Shown one piece after another: positions 1 to 5,173 of a stretch of DNA of 7,232 bases (positions are counted from its first letter, which is position 1; every line of letters starts with the position of its first letter). The position numbers and the translations under genes are program-made. Source of the stretch: Dehalococcoidia bacterium (GTDB lineage Bacteria > Chloroflexota > Dehalococcoidia > SM23-28-2); the NCBI GenBank assembly GCA_022866185.1, contig JALHUG010000127.1, positions 1 to 7,232 of the forward strand, written 5' to 3'. Under the pieces are notes generated by a model. It did not search any database and was not told where the DNA came from. It saw only the letters and a program-made list of their open reading frames with translations.

Positions 1-972
1 AAGCTCGTAGGCATGCGTCGCTACCTGGTGATGGACCAGGCTCGCATGCCAGAGACAGCTCAGGCCACCCTAATGCAACTGGAGCAGCGTGGCCACCCCT
101 GGCGGGGCACCCCCCTTGCCCGCACCTCCTGGATCGAGGAGATGGGCAACGTGCCGATGTTCGACGGCAGCCAGGAGTATCTGTTCTGGGTGGGCTGTAG
201 CGGCGCCCTGTCCGAGCGCAATGTCCTGACCACCAAGGCCATCGCCAGGCTGCTGAACCAGGCCGGAGTCAGCTACGGCGTTCTGGGGGCGGAGGAGACC
301 TGCTGTGGCGACCCCGCTCGTCGTCTGGGCAACGAGTACCTGTTCATGCTCCAAGCCCAGCAGAACATTGAGGTGTTCAAGGCCAAGGGCGTCAAGAAGA
401 TCCTTACCAGCTGCCCCCACGGCTTCAACACCCTCAAGAACGAGTACCCTCAGTTCGATGGCCACTTCGAGGTGATCCATCATGCCGACTTCTTCGCTCA
501 GCTCGTCAAGGAGGGCAGGCTGAAGCCACAGGGGGCTCCGGCCCAGAAGATCACCTACCATGATTCTTGCTACCTGGGCCGCCACAATAACCTGTACGAG
601 GCGCCTCGCCACATCGTCGCCAGCCTGCCGGGCACCGAGGCTGTCGAGATGGCTCGGACACGGGTGGAGAGCTTCTGCTGCGGCGGTGGTGGTGGCCACA
701 TGTGGGTCGAAGAGAACCCAGGCAAGCGGGTGAACCAAGAGCGCGCCATAGAGGCGGAGGCCACCGGCGCCCAGATCGTCGCCACTGCCTGTCCCCTCTG
801 CTTACAGATGTTCGAGGACGGCAGCGGCGCTGTGCCGGCAGCGGCCGAGCGAAAGATGAAAGTACACGACGTGGCAGAGCTGCTGGATATGGCGGTGGCC
901 CCTGCGCCCGCCATCCCCGAGGCGCCCAAGGCCGGCCCGTCCCAGAGCCAGGCCGCGGAGCCACCTCAGTGA
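1..972 (+). CDS. CCG-domain iron-sulfur reductase, HdrD/EtfD-like (5' end outside window)
   Basis: The reading frame is open from the first base, so this is the C-terminal part of a longer protein; the ATG at 13 is probably internal. Numbered from that Met, two cysteine-rich CCG units are visible. The first has C62, C97-C98-G and C134, the last followed by P-H-G rather than a second cysteine, so this unit is degenerate. The second has C186, C222-C223-G with a run of glycines, and C260-P-L-C263, a complete motif. Such units hold the non-cubane [4Fe-4S] clusters of heterodisulfide reductase subunits B and D and of glycolate oxidase iron-sulfur subunits. The opening residues MRRYLV are typical of the linker after a 2x[4Fe-4S] ferredoxin domain. 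I therefore infer that a ferredoxin domain, and perhaps a NarI-like membrane domain, lie upstream. The tail (about 295-319) is rich in Ala and Pro and probably disordered. With etfB and etfA following, the likely role is passing electrons from reduced ETF to menaquinone, as proposed for mycobacterial EtfD. Its quinone-side partner is not visible here. Confidence 0.85.
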   Translation, partial: KLVGMRRYLVMDQARMPETAQATLMQLEQRGHPWRGTPLARTSWIEEMGNVPMFDGSQEYLFWVGCSGALSERNVLTTKAIARLLNQAGVSYGVLGAEETCCGDPARRLGNEYLFMLQAQQNIEVFKAKGVKKILTSCPHGFNTLKNEYPQFDGHFEVIHHADFFAQLVKEGRLKPQGAPAQKITYHDSCYLGRHNNLYEAPRHIVASLPGTEAVEMARTRVESFCCGGGGGHMWVEENPGKRVNQERAIEAEATGAQIVATACPLCLQMFEDGSGAVPAAAERKMKVHDVAELLDMAVAPAPAIPEAPKAGPSQSQAAEPPQ

Positions 973-1066
973 GCGGGGCAGGCAAATGGCTAGCTCTTTA
1001 GCCCTTGTGCGCTCGACGGAGCAGGGCGGGAGCGGCGCCATCAAGATCATCGGCGGCTTGCCGTAG

Positions 1067-1082
1067 CGCCTGCCAGCAGGCG
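1067..1082 (+). repeat. GC-rich hairpin in the gap before etfB
   Basis: CGCCTG (1067-1072) pairs with CAGGCG (1077-1082) around the loop CCAG. No T-run follows, so it is not a classic intrinsic terminator. The GCCTGCC/GCAGGC core reappears in the hairpin before etfA at 1971-1988. It may stabilise mRNA ends or be the relic of a small repeat. Confidence 0.4.
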
Positions 1083-1119
1083 GGCGGAGGTATCTTACAA
1101 GTTCGGGCGATAGAATCGT

Positions 1120-1143
1120 GCCCCGCCCTAAGGTAGGCGGGGC
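1120..1143 (+). promoter_or_regulatory. Hairpin just upstream of the etfB ribosome binding site
   Basis: GCCCCGCC (1120-1127) pairs perfectly with GGCGGGGC (1136-1143) around an 8-base loop. It sits 5 to 7 bases before the purine-rich Shine-Dalgarno tract of etfB (1149-1156). It has no T-tract, so roles in mRNA processing or translation are more plausible than termination. The function is inference. Confidence 0.4.
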
Positions 1144-1161
1144 GGAGGGAGGAGGTACATC

Positions 1162-1968
1162 GTGCTTCATATGATTTGCTGCGTTAAGCAGGTGCCCGAC
1201 CCGGAGGCGCCTGCTTCTCAGTTCAAGGTGGATGAGGCGGCCAAGAAGGTGTTGCCGATCCCGGGCGTTGACCCGGTGGCCGACGAGTACGCCGTTCGGG
1301 GGGTGGAGGCCGCTCTGCGCATCCGCGAGGCTGTGGGCGAGGCCAAGATCACCATCCTCACCCTTGGCCCCGAGGCCGCTCGCGATGCCGTCAAGAAGGC
1401 CCTGGCCATGGGTGCCGATGAGGGCGTGCAGCTCACCGATAAGGCTTTCGAGGACGGCGACAGCTTCGCTACCGCTCGCGCTCTGGCAGCGGCCATCAAG
1501 AAGCTGGAGCCCGTCGATATCGTCTTTTGCGGTCGCCAGGCGCCGGACTGGGACGTAGGCGTAACCCCTTCGGTCATCGCCGAGCTGCTGGGCGTGCCCT
1601 GTGTGACCCGCGCCTGTGACGTGAAGGTCAGCGATGGCACCCTCAAGGTGGAGCGGGTGCTCATGGACGGCTTCGAGACGGTGGAGGTTCGCCTGCCCGC
1701 CGTGGTCACGATCAGCAACGAGCTGGGTGAGCCACGCTACCCCCAGTTGCGAGAGATCATGGCGGCCGCCAGGAAGCCGGTAGCCGTCTGGTCGGCGGCC
1801 GACCTGGGCCTAGACCCGTCGCAGGTGGGTGCCGCCGGCTCTGTCCTCTCCTTGGACCGTCTGTATGTGCCCGTGCAGGAGGCCCAGTGCGAGTTCATCG
1901 AGGGAGAGACCATGGAGGAAGCAGCCGAGAAACTGGCCACCAAGCTTCGGGAAGCGAAGCTCATCTAG
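1162..1968 (+). CDS. etfB: Electron transfer flavoprotein subunit beta
   Basis: At 268 residues this is a usual EtfB length. EtfB pairs with EtfA to form the soluble ETF heterodimer, which takes electrons from acyl-CoA and related dehydrogenases. Visible features are the N-terminal strand ICCVKQVPDP, a central nucleotide-binding stretch CGRQAPDWDVG (123-133) equivalent to the AMP-binding region of the family, and a segment close to the ETF-beta signature (about 163-183; V163, R165, D169, E172, P179, T183). One position of that signature, Met168, deviates from the usual acidic residue. The GTG at 1162 is chosen because GGAGGT (1151-1156) lies 5 bases upstream; an ATG three codons later (1171) would be 14 bases away. 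The gap to the upstream iron-sulfur gene is 189 bases and to etfA 45 bases, which suggests one cluster. The sequence alone does not show whether this ETF is bifurcating. Confidence 0.95.
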   Translation: MLHMICCVKQVPDPEAPASQFKVDEAAKKVLPIPGVDPVADEYAVRGVEAALRIREAVGEAKITILTLGPEAARDAVKKALAMGADEGVQLTDKAFEDGDSFATARALAAAIKKLEPVDIVFCGRQAPDWDVGVTPSVIAELLGVPCVTRACDVKVSDGTLKVERVLMDGFETVEVRLPAVVTISNELGEPRYPQLREIMAAARKPVAVWSAADLGLDPSQVGAAGSVLSLDRLYVPVQEAQCEFIEGETMEEAAEKLATKLREAKLI

Positions 1969-1970
1969 GA

Positions 1971-1988
1971 GCCTGCCCCTCGGCAGGC
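1971..1988 (+). repeat. Hairpin between etfB and etfA
   Basis: GCCTGCC (1971-1977) and GGCAGGC (1982-1988) form a perfect 7-bp stem with loop CCTC. It starts 2 bases after the etfB stop and ends 10 bases before the etfA Shine-Dalgarno AAGGAGA (1999-2005). There is no T-tract, so read-through into etfA is expected. A role as mRNA stabiliser or processing site is inference. Confidence 0.45.
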
Positions 1989-2013
1989 AGGCCGGAGCAA
2001 GGAGAGATACACG

Positions 2014-3006
2014 ATGGCTAATGAAAGTGGAGTACTGGTTATTGCGGAAACGGCCGATGGTGCCGTGGCCGGCATCACCTTGGAGGTGTTGGGCGCCGCT
2101 CGGCGGCTGGCCGATGGGCTAGGACAGCCCGTCCAGGCAGCCCTTCTGGGGCAAGGAGTGGAGCCGCTCGCCCAGGCGTTGATCGCCGCGGGGGCGGACA
2201 AGGTCTATGTGGTGGATGCGCCCATCCTGGCAGAATACCAGACCGACGCCTTTGTACCGGCGGCCGAGAAGGTCTGCCGCGAAGCTAACCCGTCCATTGT
2301 CCTTCTGGGCCAGACCGATGTCGGACGTGACCTGGGCCCTCGCCTGGCCTTTCGCCTGGGGACGGCGGTGGCCATGGACTGCCTCGACCTCGCCATCAGC
2401 GGCGGCCGTCTGGTGATGACTCGTGCCTGCTACGGCGGCAACGCCAATGCCCAGCATACTTGCAAGGCCATGCCGCAAATGGCCACCGTCAGGGTCAAGT
2501 CGCAGGAGCCTCTAGCACCCGACGCCTCTCGCCAGGGGCAGGTGATCAAGGTAGCTGCCGACATCGACCCCGCCGCTGTGCGCACCAAGATCACCGATAG
2601 GCGCAAAGTGGAGGCAGAGGGCATACGCCTGGAGGACGCCGAGGTCATCGTGGGCGGAGGCCGCGGCGTGGGCAGCCTCGAGGGATTCCAGACGCTGACG
2701 GAGCTGGCCGACCTGATGAAGGGCGCGGTGGGCAGCACCCGCGCTGCCTGTGATGCTGGCTTCTGTTCGGTAGCCACGCAAATCGGGCTTACCGGCAAGG
2801 TGGTGAGCCCCGCCCTCTACATAGCGGTGGGCATTTCCGGGGCTAGCCAGCACATGGCCGGCCTCAGTGGCGCCAAGAACATCGTCGCCATCAACAAGGA
2901 CCCCGAGGCCAACGTCTTCCGCTACTGTCGCTATGGCATTGTGAGCGACTGGAAGGCAGTTGTCCCGACCTTCCTGAGCAAAGTTCGCCAGCTAAAAGCA
3001 GGATAG
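2014..3006 (+). CDS. etfA: Electron transfer flavoprotein subunit alpha
   Basis: At 330 residues this matches typical EtfA. It carries the redox-active FAD of the ETF heterodimer and docks with EtfB. The C-terminal FAD domain is clear: GGGRGVG at 214-220, the GSTRAACDAGF segment with Arg243, then SPALYIAVGISGASQH at 265-280, followed by the INKDPEANVF stretch shared by the family. The N-terminal half carries the ETF fold, with GQTDVGRDLGPRLA in the middle. The start at 2014 is supported by AAGGAGA (1999-2005), 8 bases upstream. A strong terminator follows 19 bases after the stop, so this is the last gene of the electron-transfer cluster. With etfB and the CCG reductase it should form a route from flavin dehydrogenases to the quinone pool. 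No substrate dehydrogenase gene is in the window, so its electron donors are unknown. Confidence 0.96.
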   Translation: MANESGVLVIAETADGAVAGITLEVLGAARRLADGLGQPVQAALLGQGVEPLAQALIAAGADKVYVVDAPILAEYQTDAFVPAAEKVCREANPSIVLLGQTDVGRDLGPRLAFRLGTAVAMDCLDLAISGGRLVMTRACYGGNANAQHTCKAMPQMATVRVKSQEPLAPDASRQGQVIKVAADIDPAAVRTKITDRRKVEAEGIRLEDAEVIVGGGRGVGSLEGFQTLTELADLMKGAVGSTRAACDAGFCSVATQIGLTGKVVSPALYIAVGISGASQHMAGLSGAKNIVAINKDPEANVFRYCRYGIVSDWKAVVPTFLSKVRQLKAG

Positions 3007-3025
3007 GCCTTTCTGGCGCAGGCAG

Positions 3026-3068
3026 AAGGGGCATGAGCCCGCAGAGGTGCGGGCCTTGTGCCCCTTTT
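3026..3068 (+). terminator. Rho-independent terminator after etfA
   Basis: The outer stem AAGGGGCA (3026-3033) pairs with TGCCCCTT (3059-3066). A small internal loop follows, then an inner stem GCCCGC (3037-3042) with GCGGGC (3049-3054) around loop AGAGGT. The stem ends in TTTT (3065-3068), followed by GG and TTT. The shape, the T-tract and the position 19 bases after the etfA stop make this the clearest terminator in the window. It separates the ETF cluster from the proB unit. Confidence 0.85.
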
Positions 3069-3110
3069 GGTTTGATTCCTAGGAAGCCACCATACCGCGC
3101 ACTACGTTTG

Positions 3111-3140
3111 TTGTTCGCTGGCGAAGGCTCCTGCTATAAT
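3111..3140 (+). promoter_or_regulatory. Sigma-70-type extended -10 promoter for the proB unit
   Basis: A perfect TATAAT (3135-3140) is preceded by TGC, giving the extended -10 motif. The best -35 candidate is TTGTTC (3111-3116) at 18-bp spacing; it matches only the TTG of the consensus. Transcription would start near 3147, about 30 bases before the first possible proB start. Its place between the etfA terminator and proB supports it. The rest of the 3069-3175 gap shows nothing else I recognise. Confidence 0.7.
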
Positions 3141-3175
3141 GCGGTAGCAAATCCTGGCAAACCTTCAGGTCGAAT

Positions 3176-4345
3176 ATGGCTAAGGCTCAGAAACCATTGG
3201 CGGAAGCACAGGCCGTGAGCGCCCCGATGCTATCGGGGCGCTACCACCGCATTGTGGCCAAGGTCGGCACCAACGTGCTCACGGCGGGCACCGACCGCCT
3301 GGACCTGGAGGTGATGTCGTCCCTGGTGGGGCAGGTGGCTCGTCTTCACCACCAGGGTGGGGATGTGCTCATCGTCACCTCCGGAGCCATCGCCTGCGGG
3401 CGGCATCGTCTGGGCGCGCCCAAGGAGCGCAAGGACATACCCTTCCGTCAGGTGCTAGCGTCAGTGGGCCAGACCTACCTCATGCAGGCCTACGACGAGC
3501 TCTTCGCCTGGCACGACATCGTGGTGGCCCAAACCCTCCTCACCAAGCGCGATCTGGCCGACCGCCAGGGCTACCTGAACGCCCGCAACACCCTGCTGGC
3601 CCTGCTCGACGTGAGGGCGGTGCCGATCATCAACGAGAACGACGTGGTGGCGGTGGAGGAGATCGAGGGGGTCAAGATCGGCGACAACGATAACCTCTCG
3701 GCTCTGGTCACCAACCTGGTGGATGCTGACCTGTTGGTGCTGCTCACCGACCAGGCCGGACTCTTCACCGCCGACCCCCGCCTCCAGCCCAACGCTCGCC
3801 TCGTACAACGGGTGGAGCGAATCGACGGGGATATCGAGCAGCTTGCCGGCGAGAGCGGCGAACGCGGCGTTGGCGGCATGGTCACTAAGATTCAGGCTGC
3901 CCGACTGGCCACCGCCGGCGGAGCGGACGTGGTCATCGCCGACGGCCGCGAGAAGGACGTCCTGGTGCGCCTGGCCGAGGGCGAGGCCCTGGGCACCCTC
4001 TTCCCGGCGACGGTAGATCGCCTGGAGAGCCGCAAGCGCTGGATGCTGACTGGCCTCTCCCTGAAGGGGAGCATTGTGGTGGACGCGGGGGCGGCCAGGG
4101 CTCTCCGCCAGGAGAAGCGGAGCCTTCTGCCGGCGGGGGTACGCCAGGTGGAGGGCCCCTTCGAGCGGGGCGACGCCATCGCCATCTGCGACAGCGAGGG
4201 GCAGCGCATCGCCTGCGGCATCGCCAGCTACGGCTCCAGCGACATCGAAGCCATCCATGGCCTCCGCTCCGAGCGCATCGAGGAGGTGCTCGGCTACGAG
4301 TACGGGGCGGAGGTAGTCCACCGCGACAATCTGGTACTTCTGTAA
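3176..4345 (+). CDS. proB: Glutamate 5-kinase (proline biosynthesis)
   Basis: The enzyme phosphorylates L-glutamate with ATP to gamma-glutamyl phosphate, the first committed step to proline, in the cytosol. The amino-acid kinase domain covers about 23-280: VAKVGTNVLT (27-36), IVTSGAIACG (66-75), NENDVV (153-158), IGDNDNLSALVTNLVDAD (168-185), TDQAGLFTADPR (191-202) and GVGGMVTKIQAA (231-242). A PUA domain occupies about 298-372, as in full-length ProB of E. coli type, and may take part in regulation. At 389 residues it is slightly longer than usual because of 20-odd residues before the first strand. The start is uncertain: ATG 3176 has only a weak AGG upstream, GTG 3215 has GGAAG 8 bases upstream, and ATG 3227 lies inside a perfect hairpin. 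The partner gene proA begins only at 7005. Feedback inhibition by proline is known for the family. Confidence 0.96.
   Translation: MAKAQKPLAEAQAVSAPMLSGRYHRIVAKVGTNVLTAGTDRLDLEVMSSLVGQVARLHHQGGDVLIVTSGAIACGRHRLGAPKERKDIPFRQVLASVGQTYLMQAYDELFAWHDIVVAQTLLTKRDLADRQGYLNARNTLLALLDVRAVPIINENDVVAVEEIEGVKIGDNDNLSALVTNLVDADLLVLLTDQAGLFTADPRLQPNARLVQRVERIDGDIEQLAGESGERGVGGMVTKIQAARLATAGGADVVIADGREKDVLVRLAEGEALGTLFPATVDRLESRKRWMLTGLSLKGSIVVDAGAARALRQEKRSLLPAGVRQVEGPFERGDAIAICDSEGQRIACGIASYGSSDIEAIHGLRSERIEEVLGYEYGAEVVHRDNLVLL
3218..3242 (+). promoter_or_regulatory. Perfect 11-bp hairpin at the 5' end of proB
   Basis: AGCGCCCCGAT (3218-3228) pairs without mismatch with ATCGGGGCGCT (3232-3242) around loop GCT. 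It lies 70 to 95 bases after the predicted transcription start. It covers the alternative in-frame ATG 3227 and begins one base after the in-frame GTG 3215-3217. If translation starts at 3176 it is merely inside the coding region; otherwise it could control initiation. A regulatory role is inference. Confidence 0.5.
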
Positions 4346-4350
4346 AAGAA

Positions 4351-4362
4351 CCTTTGGAAAGG
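4351..4362 (+). repeat. Small palindrome between proB and the bS22 gene
   Basis: CCTTT (4351-4355) pairs with AAAGG (4358-4362) around GG; since two bases are too tight for a loop, the real stem is about 4 bp. It begins 5 bases after the proB stop, with no T-tract. It is probably weak and may be chance. Confidence 0.25.
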
Positions 4363-4386
4363 GGCAGGCTATCGCCAGGAGTAGGT

Positions 4387-4482
4387 ATGGGTTCCATCGT
4401 TAAGAAGCGACGCAAGAAAATGAGGAAGCACAAGCATCGCAAGATGTTGAAAAAGGCCCGCTGGCAGCGCCGGCATCGCTAG
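4387..4482 (+). CDS. Small ribosomal subunit protein bS22 (AURKAIP1/COX24 domain, mS38-like)
   Basis: This 31-residue, extremely basic protein reads MGSIVKKRRKKMRKHKHRK and then a short K/R/H-rich tail ending in QRRHR. It closely resembles, from memory, the 33-residue mycobacterial bS22, which begins MGSVIKKRRKRM and ends with a similar LL(K/R)..R.QRR segment. Family members bind 16S rRNA near the decoding centre, and the mitochondrial counterpart is mS38 (AURKAIP1/Cox24). The start is supported by AGGAG (4377-4381), 5 bases upstream. Codons are ordinary for the region. It lies 41 bases after proB and 48 bases before the next gene, in the same direction, so it is probably co-transcribed. The gene is short enough for automatic gene finders to miss. 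The family call rests on pattern memory, but basic composition, length and order of residues all fit. Confidence 0.88.
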   Translation: MGSIVKKRRKKMRKHKHRKMLKKARWQRRHR

Positions 4483-4486
4483 TTGC

Positions 4487-4501
4487 CCGGCCAGTGGCCG
4501 G
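4487..4501 (+). repeat. Hairpin after the bS22 gene
   Basis: CCGGCC (4487-4492) pairs with GGCCGG (4496-4501) around loop AGT, 4 bases after the bS22 stop. No T-run follows. It could protect the short bS22 message from 3' decay or partly attenuate transcription into the next gene; both are inference. Confidence 0.4.
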
Positions 4502-4530
4502 CGGGCTAGTGAGTTGCCCCAGGGAGGGGA

Positions 4531-5154
4531 ATGGTGGCGACACGGCGTTTTGGGGGCATGGTGGACATCTTGAATACCGAGGGCACGGTCGTGGCCAGAG
4601 GCTACTGTGAGCTGGTGATCGACGCCCTCGGTCTCGGCCTTGCTGAGTGGGAGGGCATCCTGCGGGAGGTGAGCCCAGCGGACGCCCTGGCCGAGGGCGA
4701 GCACTACCGCCTGCGGCTGCCCAGCGCCAGCGAGGGCGAGGTCGTTGTCAACCAGGTCTTTGTCCGCAAAGAGGAAGGCCTGGGGGCGCCGGTCGTCTAC
4801 CAGTTCCTAGGCACAGGCCCGCCGCCGGAGGTCGCGTCACGGGCGAAACGGCCGCCGGTGATCGGTAGGATTCGGCGGGCGGTCTCGTCCCTGGGGCGGC
4901 ACCACCGGGAGGAGAACCCGCTGGTGAAGGTGGCTGCCACCATCCACCAGGTGGAGGTGGACGTGTGGCGAACGGCCCTGGAGCGCCAGGGGATAGAGGC
5001 CACCATTCGGGAGCTTGCGCCGGAGGCCGAGCCGCCGGGTCACCTGACCTGGGAGGTGTGGGTGGAGGTGAGCGACGAGCCGCGCGCCCGCCTGCTCCTC
5101 GGCCTCTCGGGGCACAGCGTGATCCGCCTGCCGCGCCGGAAGACGGGGCGGTAG
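4531..5154 (+). CDS. Unknown protein with C-terminal DUF2007-like domain
   Basis: I do not recognise this 207-residue protein as a named family. Two parts can be seen. Residues about 8-100 look beta-rich with repeated acidic and hydrophobic patches (ARGYCELVIDALGLGLAEWE, then EVVVNQVFVRK, then PVVYQFLGTGPPP). A basic linker (105-126) follows. Residues about 131-193 (LVKVAATIHQVEVDVWRTAL, ERQGIEATIRE, WEVWVEVSDEPRARLLL) resemble the DUF2007 'putative signal transducing protein' pattern: a strand, a helix, 'L...GI.A.', then a strand ending in '(D/E).A..LL'. No signal peptide or membrane segment is seen, so it is probably cytosolic. The purine tract AGGGAGGGGA abuts ATG 4531; GTG 4534 is an equally spaced alternative start (6 bases from GGAGG). 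The gene runs into the methyltransferase gene with 16 to 19 bases between, suggesting co-transcription. The DUF2007 link is inference from the fold pattern and needs a profile search. Confidence 0.75.
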   Translation: MVATRRFGGMVDILNTEGTVVARGYCELVIDALGLGLAEWEGILREVSPADALAEGEHYRLRLPSASEGEVVVNQVFVRKEEGLGAPVVYQFLGTGPPPEVASRAKRPPVIGRIRRAVSSLGRHHREENPLVKVAATIHQVEVDVWRTALERQGIEATIRELAPEAEPPGHLTWEVWVEVSDEPRARLLLGLSGHSVIRLPRRKTGR

Positions 5155-5173
5155 GGGAGATGGTGGTGTAGTG

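Noticed and set aside
986..1066. Short frame of 26 codons between the iron-sulfur gene and etfB
   Set aside because: No good ribosome binding site, no recognisable pattern, and length expected by chance at this GC content.
1111..1116. TAGAAT as a possible -10 box for etfB
   Set aside because: No -35-like hexamer at 15 to 18 bp and no extended -10 motif.
3033..3218. Frame of 61 codons crossing the terminator and proB promoter
   Set aside because: It begins inside the terminator stem, spans the -10 box and overlaps the proB start; best seen as chance.
3461..4321. Long minus-strand frame opposite proB, and similar long frames opposite the other genes
   Set aside because: Typical shadow frames in GC-rich coding DNA; the + strand products match known families throughout.
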